Source: a virus
IMG/VR virus record: IMGVR_UViG_3300044712_000645
Location: 1-41,129 of that record
Direction: 5' to 3' (one strand)
Length of the DNA: 41,129 bases
Part shown: piece after piece, positions 16,698 to 22,607 of the stretch
Layout of the letters: every line of letters begins with the position of its first letter
How positions within the stretch are numbered: position 1 is the stretch's first letter
Translations under genes and position numbers: made by a program
Notes under the pieces: model-generated
Seen by the model: the letters and a program-made list of their open reading frames with translations, nothing else
Database searches by the model: none
Told to the model about the DNA's origin: nothing

Positions 16698-17050
16698 AAT
16701 CAGGTAGTTAGAAATGGGGGGGGTCTGCATTTCCTGGGTTCAAAAAACTTCTCGAAATTGCAACCCCCCGCTTTTGTTGGCGTTTTTATGCACTCCCGTT
16801 TCCTGGTTCGCCTATATACGTATGGCTATATACACGTCTGCCTTTATAGATATATATATATATATATCCCTATGGTATATATATTATATCAACACTATCA
16901 GCTACTTGCGGATAGGAAATGCACCTATTGTACCTTGGTAAGTGTTCCCAAAGCTGTTCCCATTATCCCCACCCATCATCATGGTCAACATGCGAACCCT
17001 TCCGTGCGAACATAACATGTTTATACTGTCTACACTGTGGGTGGACCTCG
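16698..17050. other. AT-rich non-coding gap, candidate replication origin
   Basis: About 353 bases without a credible gene between convergent genes. Around the primase stop is a small hairpin (TACCT / AGGTA, 16691-16706). Then come a run of eight G (16716-16723) and, 40 bases later, six C (16764-16769), which could pair. A very AT-rich zone at 16811-16910 includes a TA alternation at about 16851-16867 and several TATATA steps. Short direct repeats follow: TGTTCCC twice near 16942-16960 and GCGAAC twice near 16992-17010. Beside the primase-helicase gene this composition suits an origin with an unwinding element; it may also hold terminators for the two convergent operons. Confidence 0.5.
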
Positions 17051-17557
17051 TCACTCTAGTGCTCCGATGATCTGACCGCGCTTGGTCTCGATGGCTGCTG
17101 TGGCCACGTAGTAGGCCGTGCTCGATAAGCTGCGATGCCCCAGCAAGTACTTCACGGTCATCATGTCGATGCCGCCCCCCAGCTGCGCGATGGCAAAGCC
17201 GGAGCGGAGGCTGTGGAGGCTGTACGGCGCAAGGAAGGGGTGCTCCTTACGCAGCAAGGACCACAGGTGCCGGAGTTTGCGCTTATACGCCTCATGGCTG
17301 ATATTGGCCGTGTCCACGAGGTGCTGAGGCCAGTGCATGGCCAAACGCGCTAGAAAGGCCTCAGGGAGCGGCACAACGTGATCCATGGACCCCTTAGCCG
17401 CCCTCACATGGACACCCGAGGACGTGAAGGCAAGGCTCCGCAGCTCGTGTGTGCGGCAGCCAGACCTGAGTAGGAGCTCAAAGGGGAGCAGGTCCGAGCG
17501 TGCGGCAAGGATCTGTATCAAGCGCTTCGCGTCGTCTGGCATCATGTGGACGGCCAT
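17051..17557 (-). CDS. Minimal tyrosine recombinase (catalytic domain only)
   Basis: A 168-residue protein that is nearly all catalytic domain of the tyrosine recombinase family. The full active-site set is visible: Arg35 (RSGCRTHELRSL), Lys55 in the beta-hairpin (AAKGS), His115 and Arg118 (HSLRSG), His141 (LGHRSL) and the Tyr149/150 nucleophile (STAYYV). Ordinary phage integrases are 300-400 residues with arm- and core-binding domains; those are absent here and the upstream gene is unrelated. The size is closer to FimB/FimE-type inversion recombinases. It follows the lipoprotein gene after 3 bases with a GGAG site. It may serve as an integrase, an inversion switch or a dimer resolvase. Confidence 0.88.
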   Translation of the reverse strand: MAVHMMPDDAKRLIQILAARSDLLPFELLLRSGCRTHELRSLAFTSSGVHVRAAKGSMDHVVPLPEAFLARLAMHWPQHLVDTANISHEAYKRKLRHLWSLLRKEHPFLAPYSLHSLRSGFAIAQLGGGIDMMTVKYLLGHRSLSSTAYYVATAAIETKRGQIIGALE

Positions 17558-17560
17558 GGC

Positions 17561-18148
17561 TTACTCCTCGTGGGTGACCGATATGCGCTTGCAGCCCTGC
17601 ACCCCGAAAGCGATGTCGTTCATGCACAACTCGACTGAAGCCGAATAACTCGTGTCCCAGCGAAAGCCCCGCATGATAAGTCCTGAGTCGTTCACATAAG
17701 CTGAGCTTTTCACGATCATGATGTCGCCGTTCCACCCCCCAGGCTGGTTGGCTCGGAAGTACAGGCCATGCAGACCGTTGGCGCTGTGGAGCAGCACTTC
17801 ACCGCGGTCCGTCCACCCATCGGCTAGACGCAGCTCAAGCGCGTCCACATCGCTGAGAGTGTGACCCATCGAGTACACGCGGTTGGTGTACGGGGCGAAG
17901 TTGATGTATTGCTCTTGCAAGCCAAGTTCCTGGAACGCTTCCACCGCAGTCATTACGTCTGCGGGGCACGTGCTCGTTTCTTCGCACGTGGCTTCGGTTA
18001 CGGGCTCCGCTTCGGTGACTGGATCTTGTGCTGGCACTTCGTCTGCGGGGCTCTCAGGTACGGGAGCGGGTTCGGTGAGTGCGCTTGCCACTTGGGGAGC
18101 CTCGCAGGCTGCTAGAATGGCGATGAGTGAGAGCGTAACGGTTTTCAT
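17561..18148 (-). CDS. Secreted lipoprotein of unknown function (195 residues)
   Basis: Started at ATG 18148, with AAGGAGG nine bases upstream; the frame is open to 18181. Signal peptide MKTVTLSLIAILAAC with lipobox Cys15. Then a Pro/Glu/Ala/Val-rich acidic linker (about 20-65), a cysteine pair (CEETSTC), and a C-terminal globular part (about 75-195) with beta-rich segments and two further cysteines (LCMNDIAFGVQGC). It would be membrane-anchored and face the periplasm or cell surface. It is co-transcribed with the recombinase. Lipoproteins made by temperate phages may block superinfection, which is one possible role here; no family is recognised. Confidence 0.78.
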   Translation of the reverse strand: MKTVTLSLIAILAACEAPQVASALTEPAPVPESPADEVPAQDPVTEAEPVTEATCEETSTCPADVMTAVEAFQELGLQEQYINFAPYTNRVYSMGHTLSDVDALELRLADGWTDRGEVLLHSANGLHGLYFRANQPGGWNGDIMIVKSSAYVNDSGLIMRGFRWDTSYSASVELCMNDIAFGVQGCKRISVTHEE

Positions 18149-18149
18149 G

Positions 18150-18308
18150 TTACTGGGCCTCCTTGAGGATTTTGGTAGCAAGCTTAACCAGGGTAGCAGC
18201 TTCAGCTTTGCGCGCAGGTGTTAATGTTGTGTTGCCTAAAGCGATACGCTTTAGCTCTTCGCTGATGAGCAGAAGCAGCAGTGTCTTTTCTTGTTGGCTA
18301 AGCTTCAT
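18150..18308 (-). CDS. Small helical protein (52 residues)
   Basis: A short frame read from ATG 18308 (MKLSQQEKTLLLLLISEELKR) with a helical, Leu/Lys/Ala-rich body. The frame is open to an ATG at 18377, but that longer start brings in a basic, low-quality stretch and lacks a ribosome site. It lies directly before the lipoprotein gene (stop and next ATG are one base apart). It could be a small regulator or a membrane-peripheral peptide; the run of five Leu is too short for a transmembrane helix. Confidence 0.55.
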   Translation of the reverse strand: MKLSQQEKTLLLLLISEELKRIALGNTTLTPARKAEAATLVKLATKILKEAQ

Positions 18309-18788
18309 ACTGGAAGATGTTGCACGAACTACGCCAATGCGGCGAGTCGAGCGATATTGAGTATTTGCAATCGCCAATCGCGAGATGTGCCAAGCGGCGA
18401 AATGCCAAACTTTTAATCAGAAATATGAAGCCTAGGTTAGGCCAGCCATTAAGTTGTTGAATTTGCTAAATTTCTCCAGTGTGTAGAACTTTTGAGCAAA
18501 GTGGCTACGGAAAATCCGCTTTTGTAAAAGGCGGCGATTGCAATAAATTCAATATCCAATTCCCAGAACGCCATCGATATATAGAGCGCCGCGCCACGCC
18601 ATGCGCCCGCCCGCCCCCTTGCGCGCCCCTCGCCGCCCGCTCGCGGAGTTCTCGCCACCGCCCCTTGCGCCATGCCTCGCCGCCACGTGACCGGGGGGTG
18701 GGGCTTTATATCTTGCCAATGTGGATATTCCCCACTCGCGTTTAAATTTTGACAAAGAAAAAAAACAAAAGCATGGTCCTTAAAGATC
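18309..18788. promoter_or_regulatory. Divergent intergenic region with AT-rich and C-rich halves
   Basis: About 480 bases with no credible gene (open frames on both strands here are low-quality). The left part (18380-18590) is AT-rich. The right part (18590-18700) is extremely G+C rich with C on the plus strand, and contains direct repeats 46-47 bases apart: CCCCTTGCGC at 18615 and 18661, and CCTCGCCGCC at 18628 and 18675. A TTGACA box lies at 18749, but no good -10 follows at 16-18 bases. The region separates leftward and rightward operons, so it should hold promoters for both, and the repeats could be protein-binding sites or an origin. Confidence 0.5.
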
Positions 18789-18992
18789 ATGAAAAGCTTT
18801 AAAGACGCCCTAACCACCCCACCCCTCACCAACGCTCAGGCCCGCGAGTACGCAGAAAACATCTTCCAGCGCCTCCACACGGCCGAGCAGGCCCTCCTAC
18901 GGCTAGAAAAGGTCCTCAACTACGCTTACCCGCTGGTGACCCCTGAGCAGCAACAAGAGATGGAGCGGCTTCTCCGTGACGACAACGCATAG
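18789..18992 (+). CDS. Small hypothetical protein (67 residues)
   Basis: A 67-residue helical protein (MKSFKDALTTPPLTNAQAREYAENIFQRLHTAEQ start region; later LLRLEKVLNYAYPLVTPEQQQEMERLL), with a predicted two-helix coiled coil. It is the first gene of the rightward accessory operon. The ATG has no strong ribosome site, so translation may depend on a leader that begins close by. Its end overlaps the next GTG start by 17 bases. No family is recognised. Confidence 0.65.
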   Translation: MKSFKDALTTPPLTNAQAREYAENIFQRLHTAEQALLRLEKVLNYAYPLVTPEQQQEMERLLRDDNA

Positions 18993-19329
18993 CTATCTTT
19001 GCGCCAAGTGTGAGCACACGTGGACGGCCAGTTCCACGAAGCGTCAGTGCCCTCGGTGTGGCTCGTATGAGACGGACTCGTGGGCAGCTGCCCAACTTGT
19101 CTCGGCGTCCAGACTCAAGGAAGTGTATTTCGCAGAGAAGAGCCTGAAGGCGGCAGCTGAGATCCTTGGCATCCCCGACCACAAGGCTCGTCGCATCAAG
19201 GAGATCTACGGCTGGCCGACGTTTACCATGTCAGACCGCATGGACGTGCTCTACGCACGTGAGCCTGCGCGTGCTCCCTCCAAGCGCCCCCGGTGGAGTA
19301 TGTACACGGCAGTGGAGACTGGCAAGTGA
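18976..19329 (+). CDS. Zinc-ribbon and helix-turn-helix protein (117 residues)
   Basis: Starts at GTG 18976. A four-cysteine zinc ribbon (Cys9, Cys12, Cys25, Cys28: CAKC and CPRC) is followed by AAEILGIPDHKARRIKEIYGWP at about 57-78, a likely helix-turn-helix DNA-binding region, split here only by its neighbours. The protein is basic at the end. It may be a small transcription regulator or a DNA-binding accessory protein of the operon. Its TGA overlaps the GTG of the nuclease gene (GTGA). Confidence 0.72.
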   Translation: MTTTHSYLCAKCEHTWTASSTKRQCPRCGSYETDSWAAAQLVSASRLKEVYFAEKSLKAAAEILGIPDHKARRIKEIYGWPTFTMSDRMDVLYAREPARAPSKRPRWSMYTAVETGK

Positions 19330-19955
19330 GGGTGCTCGTGTGGAACATCGAAAAGCGCCCGGAGCTGGTGCAGTGGGCTCATGCGGCCTACCGCCCCGAT
19401 GTGGCTCTCTTCCAGGAGTGGGTCCTTCCGGCTGAGCCGTACACCCATCCGGCCGTAGTGTGGGCCGAGTCGTTTCGCTCAGATTCCAGGCCGGTGGGCA
19501 CGGCTGTGTACGCGCGATCTCCTATGAACTTCGCCCTGCCCGTGCTCAGCCCCCATGCTGATCTTAGGGCTCGCTTCTGGCTAGGGCGTGTGCGTAAGGC
19601 GACGTGCGTGGCTCAGCTTGACTTAGGCATCACGCTGGTCTCCTTCCACGGCTACAACGGCTGGCCCAGGCGCAGCCCCCCACACCTGGCCGATCACGTG
19701 CGTGCCGTGCTGCGCGCGGTACCCCAGGGGCCGTGTCTGTTTGCCGGTGACTTCAACACGTTCACCAAGCAACACCACACGGTCGTAGCGGACCTGATGC
19801 GCGAGCACGGGCTCTCCCTGGCCGCTTCTGTGGCCTACGATGGTCGCCGCACGCTTGATCTGGCCTTCACACGCGGCCTGTCAGCGCGCCTTGTAGGCTC
19901 GGGCCGTTACCAGAGCGATCACCCGTACATGGTACTGGAGGTTTCCCATGCCTAG
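19326..19955 (+). CDS. Endonuclease/exonuclease/phosphatase (EEP) family protein
   Basis: A 209-residue protein starting at GTG 19326, which overlaps the previous stop (GTGA) and directly begins the domain (VRVLVWNIEKR). All family motifs are present in order: VWNIEKR with Asn (about 6), FQEW with the metal-binding Glu (about 31), SFHGYNG with catalytic His (about 107), AGDFNTF with Asp/Asn (about 143), TLDLAFTRG (about 184) and SDHPYM with the final Asp-His (about 200). EEP enzymes cut DNA, RNA or phosphodiesters. A compact phage copy may degrade host nucleic acid or act as a repair AP endonuclease. The start codon choice is well supported. Confidence 0.87.
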   Translation: MRVLVWNIEKRPELVQWAHAAYRPDVALFQEWVLPAEPYTHPAVVWAESFRSDSRPVGTAVYARSPMNFALPVLSPHADLRARFWLGRVRKATCVAQLDLGITLVSFHGYNGWPRRSPPHLADHVRAVLRAVPQGPCLFAGDFNTFTKQHHTVVADLMREHGLSLAASVAYDGRRTLDLAFTRGLSARLVGSGRYQSDHPYMVLEVSHA

Positions 19956-20172
19956 ACTTGAGAACTGGATTCTACACAACTTCGGCACGTGGTCAGCGCT
20001 TGAGGGTGACGTGTTCGAGGACCCGCGCTTTGCCGACGGGGATCGCATCCACACGTCGTATCTGCGTGCGTTCTCGCTTGACGAGAAGAAGGCGACCACA
20101 CGCAACACGGTGTATGCGCTTGGCCGCCCCGCAGGCGGATTACCCCGCGAGGAAGATGTGGTGCTGGTATGA
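19948..20172 (+). CDS. Hypothetical protein (74 residues)
   Basis: A 74-residue protein with the pattern MPRLENWILHNFGTWSALEGDVFEDPRF, then DGDRIHTSYLRAF and RNTVYALGRPAG. This beta-rich layout, with a threonine-serine step and a final LGRP, recurs in small phage and prophage proteins of unknown role. Its ATG overlaps the EEP gene end by eight bases and its TGA overlaps the next ATG (ATGA), so it is translationally linked to both. Confidence 0.65.
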   Translation: MPRLENWILHNFGTWSALEGDVFEDPRFADGDRIHTSYLRAFSLDEKKATTRNTVYALGRPAGGLPREEDVVLV

Positions 20173-20642
20173 GCGCAAGCGAAGCCTCGATGCGCCGGGC
20201 GCGTTACATTGTAGACATCGTTAGATCGTGTATTTTAGATGACTACCGCATAAATAAAGAGGCCGCCGTTAGGGCGGTCGCCGCCGCGCTCGATGAGGCC
20301 CAGGCGCTGCCGGATGGCGCGCAACACTGGAAAACGTGCGTCGATGTCAACTGCACTCATTGGGCTTGCAAGATGGGGCATGATGCAGTCGATGCTTACC
20401 GCCAGCTAAAGGCCCAGGCGCTGCCGGGGGAGTGTGACTGCGAGTTTGGTGGTGGATCGTTTCGACAATGCGACCGATGCCGTGCTCTTGCCCCCGCCCC
20501 CGAGCAGCAGGACGCCGAGTGGCCGAGTGAGGAAGAAGCTATAGATTTCGCCAAGCATCTCGACTCTGACGGCTATTTCGGCGCGATGGACATGTACCGC
20601 TGGCTCAAGGCATGGCAACAAAACAAAGGAGAAAAGAAATGA
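20169..20642 (+). CDS. Hypothetical cysteine-rich protein (157 residues)
   Basis: A 157-residue protein with a helical N-terminus (SMRRARYIVDIVRSCILDDYR) and two Cys-rich segments: CVDVNCTHWAC at about 57-67 and CDCEFGGGSFRQCDRC at about 89-104, which may bind zinc. The DNA segment ggcccaggcgctgccg occurs twice (near 20298 and 20410), encoding the repeated AQALP, a sign of internal recombination of modules. The C-terminal part is acidic. The function is unknown. Confidence 0.6.
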   Translation: MSASEASMRRARYIVDIVRSCILDDYRINKEAAVRAVAAALDEAQALPDGAQHWKTCVDVNCTHWACKMGHDAVDAYRQLKAQALPGECDCEFGGGSFRQCDRCRALAPAPEQQDAEWPSEEEAIDFAKHLDSDGYFGAMDMYRWLKAWQQNKGEKK

Positions 20643-20968
20643 ACATGGACCAACTAAAACAAGCCCTCGACATCGCAAAACTTCTTAATGGCGAAAACTG
20701 CGCGACAGATTTCCCAGAGCCCATTGGCCAAGAGTTATTTATTCGCACCGTAACGCTCTATTACACGGGGCGGCTCAAGAAAGTTTGCGGGCAGTTTATC
20801 ACACTCGAAAAAGCAGCGTGGATTCCTGATACTGGCCGTTTTAATGATTTCTTAAAAAACGGGAAAGCAAACGAGGTTGAGCCGTTTGAGGCCGATGTTC
20901 ACATTCCATTGGGCTCAATCATCGACGTGACTAAATGGGCGCATAAACTGCCCCAGGAGCAAAAATGA
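20639..20968 (+). CDS. DUF6948-like small phage protein (109 residues)
   Basis: Started at ATG 20639 because AAAGGAG lies just upstream; the frame is open to 20612. The central segment LFIRTVTLYYTGRLKKVCGQFITLEKAAWIPDTGRFNDFL, seen across residues about 33-72, has the strand-strand-AAW(I/Y) pattern of small phage proteins in the DUF6948 group (activity unknown). Its stop overlaps the repeat ORF start (ATGA). The family assignment is from pattern memory and should be tested by profile search. Confidence 0.55.
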   Translation: MNMDQLKQALDIAKLLNGENCATDFPEPIGQELFIRTVTLYYTGRLKKVCGQFITLEKAAWIPDTGRFNDFLKNGKANEVEPFEADVHIPLGSIIDVTKWAHKLPQEQK

Positions 20969-21180
20969 TTAACCAATCCATAGCCCGCGCAGGCTGGGAA
21001 TGGTCGTGGTCGTGGTCGGGGTCGCGGTCGGGGTCGTGGTCGCGGTCGGGGTCGCGGTCGGGGTCGTGGTCGCGGTCGTGGTCGTGGTCGGGGTCGCGGT
21101 CGTGGTCGTGGTCGCGGTCGTGGTCGTGGTCGCGGTCGCGGTCGCGGTCGCGGTCGTGGTCGGGGTCGGGGTCGTTATGA
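20965..21180 (+). CDS. Ser-X dipeptide-repeat ORF (71 residues)
   Basis: A frame that starts at ATG 20965 (overlapping the previous TGA) and has a 12-residue normal leader (MINQSIARAGWE) followed by 29 dipeptides of the form X-Ser, where X is Trp, Arg or Gly, ending with Leu and a TGA. The whole repeat is 29 perfect copies of NGGTCG, so the frame is kept open by a repeat length of two codons. Whether a protein is made is unknown; a Trp/Arg/Ser-rich low-complexity peptide would be disordered and could bind nucleic acid. It may instead be a non-coding repeat tract inside an operon. Confidence 0.45.
   Translation: MINQSIARAGWEWSWSWSGSRSGSWSRSGSRSGSWSRSWSWSGSRSWSWSRSWSWSRSRSRSRSWSGSGSL
21001..21174. 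repeat. 29 copies of hexanucleotide NGGTCG
   Basis: Twenty-nine exact head-to-tail copies of NGGTCG, 174 bases. The first base is T in 12 copies, C in 10 and G in 7, and is never A; the other five bases do not vary. The order of the variable base contains a duplicated five-unit block (G C G T C at units 4-8 and 9-13), so slippage or unequal exchange of 30-base segments has occurred. In the rightward reading frame the units are Trp-Ser, Arg-Ser or Gly-Ser. Copy number is likely to vary between isolates and may be misassembled. Confidence 0.97.
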
Positions 21181-21213
21181 GTTCGCGCCCGTATGGAGCG
21201 GAAGGAGTAGGGG

Positions 21214-21405
21214 ATGAGTGAATATGATGGCGAAGGATTGAAGGTTTTTTATTGGCCGCGCATGGATTTTATTTGCGTCGAAGGCTTTGACGATATTTCG
21301 CTCTATGAATGCCCCAACGTCACTCGCCCAAAAGATAAACGCAAATGGTTTTGGACTGAATTGGCTGGTTTTGAGCACGAGCTAATCGAGATTGGTGAGC
21401 TATGA
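21214..21405 (+). CDS. Small hypothetical protein (63 residues)
   Basis: A 63-residue acidic protein (MSEYDGEGLKVFYWPRMDFICVEGF) with GGAAGGAG upstream, beta-strand rich in the first half, ending ELIEIGEL. Its final codons overlap the next ATG by four bases. The gene is more AT-rich than the structural genes. No family is recognised. Confidence 0.65.
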   Translation: MSEYDGEGLKVFYWPRMDFICVEGFDDISLYECPNVTRPKDKRKWFWTELAGFEHELIEIGEL

Positions 21406-21719
21406 CCCACCCCCACGACGCGAGCGAAGAGCAATTTCAAGAAGAAGAGCGCGCATATTTGGAATGGCGCAAATCCAATCCAATGAGTTTAGGAGTAACA
21501 ACATTTCGAGCAGGCTACCGCGCAGCGATGTCCAAGGCGCAGGAATGGCCGAGCGCGCGTGTTGTAGCCATGGCGATTTTTCAAAGGATGCAACACGACA
21601 CTGGCGACCCAACGGCAGAGTGGGAGCATCTTGAAGAATGGCAGCGCGACGAATATGAGGCGGGAGCACGAGGTGCGCTTGACCTATTTAAAGCCCGGAT
21701 GCAGCGGGGAGGTGGGTGA
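21402..21719 (+). CDS. Small hypothetical protein with HPHDASE start (105 residues)
   Basis: A 105-residue helical protein. It begins MTHPHDASEEQFQEEER, almost the same start as the gene at 22113 (MNPHDASEK), and both share the DNA cccccacgacgcgagcga at their 5' ends. The rest differs (VTTFRAGYRAAMSKAQEWPSARVVA versus other sequence), so the two genes share a common start cassette joined to different bodies. The end carries GDLFKARMQRGGG-like residues; a related tail (NRMQREEK) ends the next gene. The function is unknown. Confidence 0.65.
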   Translation: MTHPHDASEEQFQEEERAYLEWRKSNPMSLGVTTFRAGYRAAMSKAQEWPSARVVAMAIFQRMQHDTGDPTAEWEHLEEWQRDEYEAGARGALDLFKARMQRGGG

Positions 21720-21865
21720 TGCAGTGGCTTGGTTTTATCCAAATTCTTCTGTCAGCAGTTCTAGCTATCTCAGGGGATGTTGAACAAGCGCAATACAGCG
21801 CAATTTGCGCCTGCTTTTTTGTTCTTGTTTCTATAAACAACCGGATGCAGCGGGAGGAGAAATGA
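21719..21865 (+). CDS. Two-helix membrane protein, holin candidate (48 residues)
   Basis: A 48-residue frame (too short for usual ORF lists) beginning at ATG 21719 that overlaps the previous TGA. It has two hydrophobic segments, about residues 4-17 (LGFIQILLSAVLAI) and 26-40 (SAICACFFVLVSI), joined by a short polar loop, and a charged tail (NRMQREEK). Small proteins with this layout include holins. The endolysin is about 1.2 kb downstream. The segments are short (about 14-15 residues), so membrane insertion is plausible but unproven. Confidence 0.55.
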   Translation: MQWLGFIQILLSAVLAISGDVEQAQYSAICACFFVLVSINNRMQREEK

Positions 21866-22116
21866 GGATCGTACTTGTGATTGCGGCTCATAGACGCGAC
21901 TTTGAAAATTGGATCGACGACAATGTGCCCCGCGATCACGTTCGGCAACGGCACAATGGCGATATCATCGTTGGCGACGCAATTTATAAGCGTATTTCTG
22001 ACCCGCTACAAATGCGCGGATACCACGGCGTTGAGGTTGTTATTACTGACCACGCTTGGGACGTTCAAGAAATGTCGCGTTTCGCTGACCTCGTAACTTT
22101 GGCGAGGCTACCATGA
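21862..22116 (+). CDS. Hypothetical protein (84 residues)
   Basis: Started at ATG 21862 (overlaps the previous TGA) because GGGAGGAG lies upstream; the frame extends further back to 21805. It begins with a beta strand (MRIVLVIAAHRRDFENW) and continues QRHNGDIIVGDAIYKRISDPLQMRGYHGVEVVITDHAW, an alpha/beta layout like a Rossmann or P-loop-lacking nucleotide-binding fragment; no motif identifies it. The end overlaps the next ATG. It is in the accessory operon. Confidence 0.65.
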   Translation: MRIVLVIAAHRRDFENWIDDNVPRDHVRQRHNGDIIVGDAIYKRISDPLQMRGYHGVEVVITDHAWDVQEMSRFADLVTLARLP

Positions 22117-22454
22117 ACCCCCACGACGCGAGCGAGAAGACGCCGGAGAGTCCAGAGGATATTGCCCGTGAGATATTAAATGGTTGCTCCGAGACTGCCT
22201 ATAGCGCGGTGAAAGTCTTTGCCCGTGAAAGGCTAGTGGAGCATCTCGCCGCCGCCATCCGCGCAGCGACCGAGCGCCAAGAGAAGCGGATTGCCGCGCT
22301 TAGAGCGGCGCTGGAGTTTTTAATTGAGAGAATTTCAATTTATCGGGAGTTAGATGTCCCACGCGCGTTAAAAAATAAGGCAGGTGAAATGCGTTATGGA
22401 TTCGATGACGCCATGCTCGCAGCCAGCGCCGCGCTGAAAGAAGATGAGAAATAG
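22113..22454 (+). CDS. Hypothetical helical protein with PHDASE start (113 residues)
   Basis: A 113-residue protein starting MNPHDASEKTPESPEDIAREIL, whose opening matches that of the gene at 21402 at both DNA and protein level. The body is predicted as long helices (FARERLVEHLAAAIRAATERQEKRIAALRAALEFLIERI) with a heptad-like pattern, so a coiled coil is likely. The stop TAG overlaps the next small frame, which begins at 22444. The function is unknown; the shared starts suggest cassette exchange between small accessory genes. Confidence 0.65.
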   Translation: MNPHDASEKTPESPEDIAREILNGCSETAYSAVKVFARERLVEHLAAAIRAATERQEKRIAALRAALEFLIERISIYRELDVPRALKNKAGEMRYGFDDAMLAASAALKEDEK

Positions 22455-22575
22455 TGTATATACGGCTTTGAAGGCGGCGGCGTGGAAGGACACGCAGGCG
22501 ATTTGCAGCGCCGGGGTTCTGTCTCTGCATCTATGGACCCAAAGCCGGAATCAAGCCCGGACCGCCTTCATTTAA
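22444..22575 (+). CDS. Possible small protein (43 residues) overlapping a structured RNA
   Basis: A 43-residue frame from ATG 22444 (MRNSVYTALKAAAWKDTQAI; ends SRNQARTAFI) overlaps the previous gene by 11 bases after GAAAGAAG. It looks natural enough to be coding: a helical start and no rare composition. It also lies exactly where the plus strand can fold into five stems (22470..22569). Either the peptide, the RNA or both could be real. A second frame (ATG 22533, 23 residues) is less convincing. Confidence 0.35.
   Translation: MRNSVYTALKAAAWKDTQAICSAGVLSLHLWTQSRNQARTAFI
22470..22569 (+). ncRNA. Cloverleaf-like folded region, possible structured RNA
   Basis: The plus strand can form a closing stem of 8 perfect pairs (22470-22477 with 22562-22569) that encloses four hairpins: 5 pairs (22480-22484 / 22491-22495), 4 pairs (22497-22500 / 22509-22512), 6 pairs including one G-T (22514-22519 / 22535-22540) and 4 pairs (22545-22548 / 22557-22560). 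This is 27 pairs in 100 bases, in the order of a type II tRNA. It is not a normal tRNA: the anticodon-position loop has 8 bases, the T-arm position lacks the usual TTC loop, and no CCA is encoded. It may be a regulatory or tRNA-like RNA, or a chance fold. Confidence 0.35.
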
Positions 22576-22607
22576 AGCGAAAACATCGTCGCCCAAAGTC
22601 CTAGGAT

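Noticed and set aside
16714-16941. Plus-strand frame of 75 residues in the gap after the primase
   Set aside because: It is mostly TA-repeat encoded (repeated Ile-Tyr) and lacks a ribosome site and natural composition.
18749-18777. Sigma-70 promoter from the TTGACA box
   Set aside because: No acceptable TATAAT-like sequence lies 16-18 bases downstream, so the box alone does not support a promoter call.
18449-18832. Overlapping frames on both strands in the C-rich gap
   Set aside because: The residues are products of a strong C-rich tract (Arg/Pro/Ala runs) with no start signals; the region is better read as non-coding.
21001-21174. Diversity-generating retroelement variable region or CRISPR array
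   Set aside because: There is no reverse transcriptase, template repeat or adenine-directed variation (A is the missing base), and no spacers between repeats.
21000-21221. Second frame through the hexanucleotide repeat (Val/Ala/Gly-rich)
   Set aside because: It lacks a start signal, begins inside the repeat leader, and is just the neighbouring frame of the same repeat.
22470-22570. Conventional tRNA gene
   Set aside because: Five stems form, but the anticodon-position loop has 8 bases, the T-loop consensus is absent and no CCA is encoded. It is therefore listed only as a structured-RNA candidate.
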